Shown here: piece after piece, positions 14,471 to 21,005 of the stretch | Position numbering within the stretch: the stretch's first letter is position 1 | How the letters are laid out: each line of letters begins with the position of its first letter | Assembly: GCA_910587365.1 (NCBI GenBank) | Contig: CAJUKJ010000002.1 | Location: 1-31,210, forward strand | Length of the DNA: 31,210 nt | Reading direction: 5' to 3' | From: an uncultured Christensenellaceae bacterium | GTDB lineage: Bacteria > Bacillota > Clostridia > Christensenellales > Borkfalkiaceae | Program-made: the position numbers and the translations under genes | The notes under the pieces: generated by a model | Told to the model about the DNA's origin: nothing | Seen by the model: only the letters and a program-made list of their open reading frames with translations | Databases searched by the model: none

Positions 14471-14540
14471 AGCCTTCCCCCCGCAATAAAGGGGGACGGA
14501 GAATTTGCCGTTCAGGCAAAGACGGAATAGGGGTGTGTTT
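14471..14540 (-). repeat. GCCTTCCCC palindromic repeat, copy 1
   Basis: GCCTTCCCCC and GGGGGACGG flank a short loop, followed by a hairpin TTGCC/GGCAA and by GAATAGGGGTGTGTT. Read in reverse complement it lines up with copy 2 at 14712-14765, with many substitutions. Confidence 0.6.
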
Positions 14541-14711
14541 AGGGTGTTGTGATTAATTCAATTTTTAATAGGCTATTATATCATATTAAAGTACGAAAAT
14601 ATAGTACCGTGATGTGCGGTTTAATCTACTTGCAGTTCAATATAATAATTATTTGTTTTTTACTGATAATATAATTATAAGTTTTACACTAATTTGAATA
14701 AGGAGTTTATT

Positions 14712-14765
14712 ACACAACCCTCATCTGTCACTTCGTGACACCTTCCCCCTTTTTATGGGGAAGGC
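14712..14765 (+). repeat. GCCTTCCCC palindromic repeat, copy 2, next to the gerA start
   Basis: It reads ACACAACCCTCATCTG, then hairpin GTCACTTCGTGAC, then CCTTCCCC paired with GGGGAAGG around a T-rich loop. Repeats of this look are common in gut Firmicutes genomes. It separates an AAGGAG (14700-14705) from the gerA ATG at 14769 and places its own GGGGAAGG four bases before that ATG. Confidence 0.7.
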
Positions 14766-14768
14766 GAT

Positions 14769-16211
14769 ATGGAAAAATTATATATGGTCACATTGGAAAA
14801 AAACATTAAAAGCGTAAAGGACGTCCTGACGTCGCAGGATATTATCGTTTTCGAGTTCAACTCCTTGAAGGGTAAAAGGTTTGCGGCAATTTATGCGGAC
14901 GGTCTTGCGGACAAGCAGCTTTTGGGCGAGCTTGTAGTAAAGCCTTTAAAACAGGCGGAAGAGGGGGCGACGCTCGACGAAGTAAAAAAGCTTCTTGCTT
15001 CTCCTGAGGTTAAAGACGGAACGAAGATAAAGGACGCTATAAACGAGGTTTGCGACGGCAACGCGGTTTTATTTGTTGACGGCGAAAAGGACTTCGTAAT
15101 TATAGGAATTAAAAATCCCCCCGGAAGGGCGGTTATAGAGCCGCCCACGCAGGTTGTGGTAAAGGGTCCGAGGGAGGGGTTTACCGAGGACATAAAGACA
15201 AACCTGGGCTTGGTCAGAAAAAGACTTAAAAGCGAAAATATGAAGGTTAAGATGCTTAAATCGGGTAAAAAGTCCGAAACCGCCGTCGCTATGATTTATC
15301 TTGACGGCGTATGTCCCGACAATCTTCCCGAACGGGTGGAAAAGCAGATTGCAAACCACGAAATCGATTTAATACCCGACTCGTCTTATATATCGTCGTT
15401 TATTTCCAAAAAGCCCCGCTCGCTGTTCAAGCGCAACGGCACGGCTGAAAAGCCCGACGTATTCTGCGCCAAAATCTGCGAGGGGAGAGTCGGACTGTTA
15501 GTAGACGGCTCGCCGATAGCGGTAACCGTCCCCTATATGATTACCGAAGATCTCCAATCGGGCGAGGATTACTACGCGCTGACTTACCGTTCCACGGTAA
15601 TAAGAATACTCCGCGTTCTTTCGCTTATCATAGGCATATTCCTGCCCGCGATGTACGTTTCGGCACAGCTTTTCAAAATCCAGCTTATACCGTTCCAGCT
15701 ACTTTTAAAAATTTCAAGCTCGGTATCGGGGCTTCCGCTGTCGCCGAGTATAGAAATGTTTTTAACTCTTCTCATTCTCGAAGTATTGATAGAGGCGTCA
15801 ATCCGAATGCCCAATTACGTCGGGCTTGCTATGTCGGTTGTCGGCGCGCTCGTTCTGGGCGATACGGCGGTAAAGGCGGGTATAATTTCAACCCCCGCAA
15901 TAATCATAATTGCATTTTCCGCCCTGTGTCTTTACACCACGCCCGACCTTGTTGAAACGACTACTACTTTGCGTTGGATATATTTAACCGTTGCGGGTAG
16001 CATAGGTCCTTTCGGAATAGTTCTTTTGACGGTGTTTTTAATTTGCTATCTTGTAACCGAACAGTCCTACGGCGTTCCTTTATTGGCACCGTTTGCGCCC
16101 CTCATTAAAAACGATTTGTATGACAGTATGATAAAGGCGAATTTGCTTTCGCTAAAAAAACGCCCCGAAGTGTTTAAAGTCAAGGATAGAGTGAGGTTAA
16201 AAACCAAATGA
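14769..16211 (+). CDS. Spore germination protein, GerA family (A subunit)
   Basis: GerA-type receptors sit in the spore inner membrane and respond to nutrients at germination. This A subunit has 480 residues. The soluble N-terminal half of about 270 residues includes two related subdomains. It is followed by the PF03323 membrane region with YYALTYRSTVIRILRVLS, LPLSPSIEMFLTLLILE, the hallmark EASIRMPNYVGLAMSVVGA and TPDLVETTTTLRW. The start is uncertain: ATG 14769 has GGGGAAGG from a repeat four bases upstream, whereas ATG 14784 (MVTLEKNIKS) also fits. It overlaps gerB by 4 bp. In Bacillus such operons are expressed in the forespore under sigma-G; this is assumed, not shown. Confidence 0.93.
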   Translation: MEKLYMVTLEKNIKSVKDVLTSQDIIVFEFNSLKGKRFAAIYADGLADKQLLGELVVKPLKQAEEGATLDEVKKLLASPEVKDGTKIKDAINEVCDGNAVLFVDGEKDFVIIGIKNPPGRAVIEPPTQVVVKGPREGFTEDIKTNLGLVRKRLKSENMKVKMLKSGKKSETAVAMIYLDGVCPDNLPERVEKQIANHEIDLIPDSSYISSFISKKPRSLFKRNGTAEKPDVFCAKICEGRVGLLVDGSPIAVTVPYMITEDLQSGEDYYALTYRSTVIRILRVLSLIIGIFLPAMYVSAQLFKIQLIPFQLLLKISSSVSGLPLSPSIEMFLTLLILEVLIEASIRMPNYVGLAMSVVGALVLGDTAVKAGIISTPAIIIIAFSALCLYTTPDLVETTTTLRWIYLTVAGSIGPFGIVLLTVFLICYLVTEQSYGVPLLAPFAPLIKNDLYDSMIKANLLSLKKRPEVFKVKDRVRLKTK

Positions 16212-17278
16212 GTATGAAAATAAGCGTAAGGCAGATTTGCTTTATAATGCTTGTATATACCGCAGTCAGTAAATTTATTTTATATCCTACGGTTTTGGGT
16301 TATGAAAACGGAAGGGATATACTGTTTCCCGCATTAATAGATTTCGCCGTTCAGGCGGTAATAGTGTGGGCGTTAAGCTTTTTGTGTTCGCGCACGGACA
16401 AGACTTTTTTTCAGCTTGTAGAAGGTACGCTAGGCAATATAACCGCGCGTATCATATACGGTCTTTTCGCAATGTTCTTTTTGGTATGCACATTAGTTCC
16501 CCTGTTCGAGCAAAAGGTTTACGTTCACGTTATATTCAGCGATACGCTTCCGTCGCTGTTGGTATTTATTCCTTTCTTTTTCTTTGCGGTTTACGCCGCC
16601 GCAAAGGGATTTGAAAATATAGGCAGATGCGCGGATATATGCTTCCCGCTGTTTATAATTGCAATGCTGTTTATAATTGCGATGTCGGTAACGGAAGTTA
16701 AGTGGAATAATTTTTTACCCGTACTCAAAACGCCCGCTACTAAGATTTTCGGCAGCTCGCTTGCGACTATGTACCGCTTTTTCGAGCCGTGCTGGCTGTT
16801 GATGTTTATGGGACACTTCAAATATAAAAAGGGCGACTCGCTTAAAATTACCGTATCTTACGTTATCGGCGCGTTCGTCGTGTTGTTTGTACTCGCCCTG
16901 TTTTACGGTATATACGGCGATATATCGTCGTCAAGACAGTTTGCCATAGCAAGAATTTCGTTGTTCTTCCCTGCCATCGATACGGTAGGAAGAATAGACC
17001 TTGTCGCGCTTTACGTGCTGGAAGTTGTTATGCTTTTTGCAATAGTAATAAATATGCAGCTTGCCGTACATTGCATATGCAAATGTACAGGTTATGAAAA
17101 CAGAGCGGTAATTTCAATTGCAGTCAACGCCGTGCTGTTTTTGATACTTTTGTTTTTCGACAATAAGTTCAGTGCGATATTTACCGTATGGTCTAAGTGG
17201 ATGTGGATTGTTTTCGCGGTATTTGCGAATATAATTCCCTTGCTTGCCTGGACTATGCGCAGGAGGGGCAGACAGTGA
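16208..17278 (+). CDS. Spore germination permease, GerB family (B subunit)
   Basis: The B subunit of the germinant receptor is a polytopic APC-superfamily permease (PF03845) thought to bind the germinant. The 356-residue protein has about ten hydrophobic helices and family features such as ISVRQICFIMLVYTAVSKFI at the N-terminus and YRFFEPCWLLMFMGHF in the middle. ATG 16208 overlaps the gerA stop (ATGA), and a second ATG two codons later is equally usable. The 3' end overlaps gerC by 4 bp. Length is close to the usual 360-370 residues. Confidence 0.92.
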   Translation: MSMKISVRQICFIMLVYTAVSKFILYPTVLGYENGRDILFPALIDFAVQAVIVWALSFLCSRTDKTFFQLVEGTLGNITARIIYGLFAMFFLVCTLVPLFEQKVYVHVIFSDTLPSLLVFIPFFFFAVYAAAKGFENIGRCADICFPLFIIAMLFIIAMSVTEVKWNNFLPVLKTPATKIFGSSLATMYRFFEPCWLLMFMGHFKYKKGDSLKITVSYVIGAFVVLFVLALFYGIYGDISSSRQFAIARISLFFPAIDTVGRIDLVALYVLEVVMLFAIVINMQLAVHCICKCTGYENRAVISIAVNAVLFLILLFFDNKFSAIFTVWSKWMWIVFAVFANIIPLLAWTMRRRGRQ

Positions 17279-18579
17279 AGGAAAGTATAAAAAGGTTTAC
17301 GCCCATATTTTATTGGTTGGTTATAATCGCGCTTTTGTGCCTTTTCTTTACCAACGATTTCGGCTTGGTGGACATTCATAAAACGTCGCTTATAGTCGCA
17401 ATAGGAATAGACCCCGCGGGCGATGAGGTGCAGGTTACAGCGCAGGTGGCTATACCGCAGCCTTCGCAAAGCGGCGACAACGTGCAGTACGTTGAAGTGC
17501 AGGGCAGCGGGCTAACGGTTGCGGACGCCCTAAACGAAATTAACGTAAAGACGGGTACTTACCCTAAGCTGTTGTTTTGCAAGCTTATCTTAATAGGCGA
17601 GGAATGCCAAAACGAAGAGCTTTTCCGCATACTCGGCTGTTTTTACAGAAGAAACTATTCCGAGCTTACCGCTCTGGTTGCTATGTGTAAGGGCAAGGCT
17701 CAGGAAATGCTCGCGCTGCCGGCGACTATCGCGCCCGAAAACTCAACGGCAATTCAAAAGGTGCTTTCGGAAGAGCTTAAAAAGTCGGCAAACGTTTCCA
17801 CGGCAAATTTAAAATCCATTGCGGAAGCCAATTATTCGGTAAGTAAAGCATGCTATATGCCCTTTGTGGAAGCCAACGTGCAGGGTACTTCGGAAAGCGG
17901 CGGCAACGGCGACAACGTCGGCGGAGAAGGCGGCGGTTCGCAGGGCGGCTCGGGCGGTTCCCAAAGCGGGGAAAACGGCGGCTCGCAAAGCGGCTCGGGC
18001 GGTTCTCAAAACGGAGAGGGCGGAGGCTCGCAAGGCGGCTCTTCCTCGCAAAGCGGCGGCAAGGAAGGTCAGCAAATGGAATTTACCGCGCGTAAAACGG
18101 CGGTGTTCACGGGCGGAAAGTTTGCGGGCATTCTTGACGAACAGCAATCTTTCGCACTCAATATCCTTAAAAACGAAATAAACCTTGCGGTAATTCCGTG
18201 CGACGCAGACGGTATCCACTACACCGTGGGTCTTAAAAGCGCGAAGGGCGGCACTAAGCTTAAAGTGAACGACGGCGTACCCGAGCTAACCGTAAGCTTT
18301 AAGGCAAAGGCGCAGATACAGGGCGCAAAGATAGTTTTGGACCCACAAAGCGTAATGGGCGACGACTCTGTCAAACCCTCTATTTTGGAGGCGGCGAATG
18401 AGGAAGTTATAGCGCGCGTCGAAAGCCTTATAAAGCATTGCAGTGAAACGGACTGTGACGTCCTCGGTGTAAGGGAGCTTTTGCATAAATACAATTATAA
18501 GTATTACGAAGCGTTCAAAGACGATATTTTAACGCGGATGCGCGTCAGCTATAAAGTGGACGTTCAAAGTTTAAATTAG
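17275..18579 (+). CDS. Spore germination protein, GerC family (C subunit), with Gly/Ser/Gln insert
   Basis: The C subunit is normally a lipoprotein. This 434-residue protein has the N-terminal GerC start (FGLVDIHKTSLIVAIGID, then VQVTAQVAIPQ) and a C-terminal domain (FTARKTAVFTGGKFAGILDE onward) typical of the family. GTG 17275 has AGGAGGGG upstream and overlaps the gerB stop. Two things are odd. The hydrophobic start has ALLC followed by LFF instead of a proper lipobox and CWD-type motif, so lipid attachment is doubtful. Residues about 206-264 form a low-complexity insert with five GGSQ units between the two domains. The longer frame back to 17197 lies within gerB and is not used. Confidence 0.9.
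   Translation: MKESIKRFTPIFYWLVIIALLCLFFTNDFGLVDIHKTSLIVAIGIDPAGDEVQVTAQVAIPQPSQSGDNVQYVEVQGSGLTVADALNEINVKTGTYPKLLFCKLILIGEECQNEELFRILGCFYRRNYSELTALVAMCKGKAQEMLALPATIAPENSTAIQKVLSEELKKSANVSTANLKSIAEANYSVSKACYMPFVEANVQGTSESGGNGDNVGGEGGGSQGGSGGSQSGENGGSQSGSGGSQNGEGGGSQGGSSSQSGGKEGQQMEFTARKTAVFTGGKFAGILDEQQSFALNILKNEINLAVIPCDADGIHYTVGLKSAKGGTKLKVNDGVPELTVSFKAKAQIQGAKIVLDPQSVMGDDSVKPSILEAANEEVIARVESLIKHCSETDCDVLGVRELLHKYNYKYYEAFKDDILTRMRVSYKVDVQSLN
17890..18066 (+). repeat. Low-complexity GGSQ-rich coding repeat in gerC
   Basis: Imperfect tandem repeats of a GGCGGCTCGCAA-like unit encode five GGSQ motifs separated by S, G, N and E residues. The codons keep frame throughout. Such a stretch is prone to length change by slippage. 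Confidence 0.8.
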
Positions 18580-18587
18580 TAAAAGTA

Positions 18588-18618
18588 TAAGGACTTACCG
18601 CAATGCGGTAAGTCCTTC
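18588..18618. terminator. Hairpin between convergent gerC and the next gene
   Basis: AAGGACTTACCGC pairs with GCGGTAAGTCCTT around AAT, a 13-bp perfect stem located between two convergent stop codons (18579 and 18633). The plus side lacks a good T-run; the minus side is followed by ATACTTTT. It probably acts mainly on minus-strand transcripts. Confidence 0.65.
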
Positions 18619-18632
18619 GGCGTCAGGCGTAT

Positions 18633-19178
18633 TTATCTTGTAAGGTTTGCAATTGTTTCGATTATAAGTTTCGATAACAGCTTTATATCGTTTTCCGTTA
18701 TATCCCCGTTTGAAAAGTTTGCAATAATCTCCTCCGCGCGCGACGCCCCGTCGCCGGTTACGTCGCGTTCCAAAGCTTCCGCAATGGTTTTTGCCGCTTT
18801 TTCCAGACTGTCCGCAGGAACGTATCCGCTTATCAGCGTGGAAATTACTTTTTCCGTTGCGGAAAGGCTGCTTTTCTCCCGCACGAACTGTTCGTACAAA
18901 ACATAGTACAGGGTTGCAGCCGCCCCGACGGAAATTCCGTGTTCTAAAACGGCGGTGTACTCTTCAAATATGTAAAAAAAACTTAAATTGCGTACCGCCG
19001 CATATACTGCATAGAAAAGCGTTCCTATCATAAACGGTAAAAACGTAACAAGCTTTTTTTTCGCGTTTTTGAAAAGCGTCATTTTCAGAAGTTGGGTCGC
19101 AGCCGCCGTAAGCATTGCCAGTAAAGCCACGTCTACGCCGTAAAAGGTAAAAGTGTCTATAATTTCTATAAACGTCAA
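18633..19178 (-). CDS. Uncharacterised small membrane protein
   Basis: I do not recognise this protein of about 181 residues. It has three hydrophobic segments (FTFYGVDVALLAMLTAAATQ near the start, LVTFLPFMIGTLFYAVYAA in the middle, and HGISVGAAATLYYVLYEQF). A soluble helical tail of about 75 residues follows, with polar repeats such as EKAAKTIAEALERD. The layout resembles small holin-like or phage-shock-like membrane proteins, but no motif proves it. I start at TTG 19176-19178, seven bases after GGGAG, because this begins at the first hydrophobic helix. The longer frame to 19211 has no ribosome binding site. It is a single gene between convergent gerC and divergent trmB. Confidence 0.65.
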   Translation of the reverse strand: MTFIEIIDTFTFYGVDVALLAMLTAAATQLLKMTLFKNAKKKLVTFLPFMIGTLFYAVYAAVRNLSFFYIFEEYTAVLEHGISVGAAATLYYVLYEQFVREKSSLSATEKVISTLISGYVPADSLEKAAKTIAEALERDVTGDGASRAEEIIANFSNGDITENDIKLLSKLIIETIANLTR

Positions 19179-19272
19179 ATTATATCTCCCGCACTCCCCG
19201 ACCGAGCGCAATTTTACCCGACGGTTATATATAACACACCAAAAGCTATTTAAACGGTTTTAAAAAAATAAT

Positions 19273-19307
19273 TTGCGTTTTATTTTGCTTTGTGTTATTA
19301 TCTGGTT
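19273..19307 (+). promoter_or_regulatory. Promoter of trmB, predicted leaderless
   Basis: TTGCGT (19273-19278), 17-bp spacer, TATTAT (19296-19301), 6 nt, ATG at 19308. It has the same geometry as the ispE and metG promoters, and no Shine-Dalgarno sequence. Confidence 0.65.
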
Positions 19308-19979
19308 ATGAGAATGCACAAAAAAGGACATTTAGAGCAACGGCTTGAAAGTTGCGGCGATATTTTAACCTGCGCCGACCTTGAAGACAAGAATATGAAG
19401 AGGGCTGCCGAGGTCAAAGAATATCTCGACCTTGAAAAAATTTTTCAAAACAACAACCCCGTTTACCTTGAAATAGGTTGCGGCAAGGGGAAATTTATTG
19501 CGGAAACGGCGGCGGCGCACCCCGAAATAAATTTCGTCGCGTGCGAAAAAATTTCAAACGTAATAATCGACGCGTGCGAAAGGGTAAAGGCGCGAAATAT
19601 AAAAAACGTATATTTTTTGAACTGTGCGGCGGAAGTGCTTCCAAAGTATTTAAAACCCGCAAGCATTGAAAAAATATATCTTAACTTTTCAAACCCTCTT
19701 CCCAAGGAAGGCTATAAAAAACAGCGTTTAACCCATCCGCGGTTCCTTGAAATTTACCGTGGGCTTTTGGCTGTCGGCGGGGAAATAGTCCAAAAAACAG
19801 ACGACAAGTCCTTTTACTTATTTTCGCTTGAAAGTTATAAAGAGGCGGGATATAAGGTAACTTACACCTGCGAGGACTTAAACAACAACCCCGTAGAGGG
19901 CGACGTGGAAACGGAACACGAAAGACTGTTTAAACAACAGGGAAAACAAATATTCCGTATAGTGGCAGAGGTGGTTTGA
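19308..19979 (+). CDS. trmB: tRNA (guanine46-N7)-methyltransferase
   Basis: TrmB makes m7G46 in the variable loop of tRNA. The 223-residue SAM-dependent enzyme shows YLEIGCGKGKFI (motif I), FVACEKISNVI (acidic motif II), the NFSNPLPKEGYKKQRLTHPRFL segment, TDDKSFY and the C-terminal ETEHERLF. The usual active-site motif is PDPWPKKRHxKRR; here the Asp is Asn, the Trp is Leu and the His position is Tyr. Asn at the first position is, I believe, seen in other Clostridia, but the other two changes look less common. The start is ATG 19308. A longer frame from TTG 19290 overlaps the -10 box and is rejected. The stop TGA is part of a hairpin before the next gene. Confidence 0.88.
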   Translation: MRMHKKGHLEQRLESCGDILTCADLEDKNMKRAAEVKEYLDLEKIFQNNNPVYLEIGCGKGKFIAETAAAHPEINFVACEKISNVIIDACERVKARNIKNVYFLNCAAEVLPKYLKPASIEKIYLNFSNPLPKEGYKKQRLTHPRFLEIYRGLLAVGGEIVQKTDDKSFYLFSLESYKEAGYKVTYTCEDLNNNPVEGDVETEHERLFKQQGKQIFRIVAEVV

Positions 19980-20003
19980 CATAGCATTCACGAATGCTAT
20001 GTC
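19977..20003 (+). promoter_or_regulatory. Intercistronic hairpin after trmB
   Basis: GACATAGCAT pairs with ATGCTATGTC around a six-base loop, starting within the trmB stop codon and ending just before the AGAGGAG ribosome binding site of the next gene. There is no T-run, so it is more likely an mRNA processing or stability element than a terminator. Confidence 0.5.
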
Positions 20004-20017
20004 AAGAGGAGATTATA

Positions 20018-20800
20018 ATGCTTTGGCTTTGGATATTGCTCGGTGTTGCGGGCGGACTCGCGCTTATAACGCTTTTCGTGTGGTTTAACAACAGCTGTCT
20101 TAAAACCACGCGGTACAAAATAAGCATAAACGGCGCGCCGAAATTGAAAATAGTTCATCTTTCCGATTTACACGGAAAACGTTTCGGTCGTCGCAACGCA
20201 AGGCTTTTAAATAAGGTTTTAAAGCAAAAGCCCGACTTTATTGCAATAACGGGAGATATCATTCACTTGTACACCCCTAAAAATAAGGAAGTGGCTTTTG
20301 AAGCGGTTGCCTCGCTGAAAGAGATTGCACCCGTAATATACGTTGCGGGCAATCACGAAATGAGGAATAAGGGCTACCGTTTTTTCAGGAAGGACTTAAT
20401 GGAGGCGGGTGCAACCGTCCTCGACGACTGTACGGCGGACGTGTGCGGAATTACCGTTGCGGGTCTTAACGGCGCGTCGCTGAGAAACGATAAAATTTTC
20501 AAAATAACCCCAGCATCTTCGCCAAAAATTCTGCTTGCGCACGAACCGCAGTTTTTCGATAAGTACGCAAGCGCGGGGTACGACTTGGTGCTGTGCGGTC
20601 ACGCGCACGGCGGACAGTGGCGAATACCGTTTACGGGTATAGGGCTTTTCGCGCCCGGACAGGGCAAGTTTCCGAAATATACGGCGGGCTTGCACGAAAA
20701 GGGCGGGACGAAAATGATTATCTCCCGCGGGCTTGGCAATTCGGAATTTCCGCTAAGGCTGTTCAACCGCCCCGAGATAATAATAATCGAGATAAATTAA
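20018..20800 (+). CDS. Membrane-anchored metallophosphoesterase, YkuE/YaeI-like
   Basis: This is a calcineurin-type metallophosphoesterase of 260 residues. After an N-terminal membrane helix (LWLWILLGVAGGLALITLFVW), the five metal motifs appear in order: VHLSDLHG, AITGDIIH, VAGNHEM, AHEPQFFDKY and CGHAHGGQWRIP. This family includes UDP-glucose diacylglycerol-type and lipid A-type phosphoesterases; the substrate here is unknown. ATG 20018 has AAGAGGAG upstream. An earlier in-frame start at 19994 lies in the hairpin. The stop codon TAA (20798-20800) is also the first three bases of the composite repeat that follows. Confidence 0.9.
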   Translation: MLWLWILLGVAGGLALITLFVWFNNSCLKTTRYKISINGAPKLKIVHLSDLHGKRFGRRNARLLNKVLKQKPDFIAITGDIIHLYTPKNKEVAFEAVASLKEIAPVIYVAGNHEMRNKGYRFFRKDLMEAGATVLDDCTADVCGITVAGLNGASLRNDKIFKITPASSPKILLAHEPQFFDKYASAGYDLVLCGHAHGGQWRIPFTGIGLFAPGQGKFPKYTAGLHEKGGTKMIISRGLGNSEFPLRLFNRPEIIIIEIN

Positions 20801-20995
20801 GTTCACAAAAATTTACTCTATTATGCGAAGTAAATTTTTCGTGATTTGAAAGGCACTGCCTTTCTGCCCGCAATCTTAAAAGCAAACTTATAATATAGTT
20901 GCGGGCATTCAAACCGCTGAGGCGAAGGTGTTCGCAAATTGAGTGCGCAGACAAAAAGTGTGATTTTTGTCTGCGCCGTTTAATATTTATGAAAA
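20798..20995 (+). repeat. Composite hairpin repeat, copy R2
   Basis: It starts TAAGTTCA at the metallophosphoesterase stop. Hairpin 1 pairs AAAAATTTACT (20807-20817) with AGTAAATTTTT (20829-20839) around a loop with ATTATGCGA. A second hairpin GAAAGGCA/TGCCTTTC follows. After CGCAATC..AAACTTAT and a variable middle comes CGCAAATTGAGT and a terminal hairpin GCGCAGACAAAAA (20945-20957) with TTTTTGTCTGCGC (20964-20976), then CCGTTTAATATTT. The same order occurs in inverted orientation at 23522-23830. Confidence 0.8.
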
Positions 20996-21005
20996 TAGTG
21001 TTTTT

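Larger units (their letters stand above)
14377..14768 (+). other. 392-bp AT-rich gap between padR and gerA operons
   Basis: No gene is seen. The gap contains the padR promoter/operator, two inverted copies of a GCCTTCCCC-type palindromic repeat (14471-14540 and 14712-14765) and about 170 bp of AT-rich sequence between them, where the gerA promoter must lie. I could not single out a sigma-G-type promoter with confidence. Confidence 0.6.
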
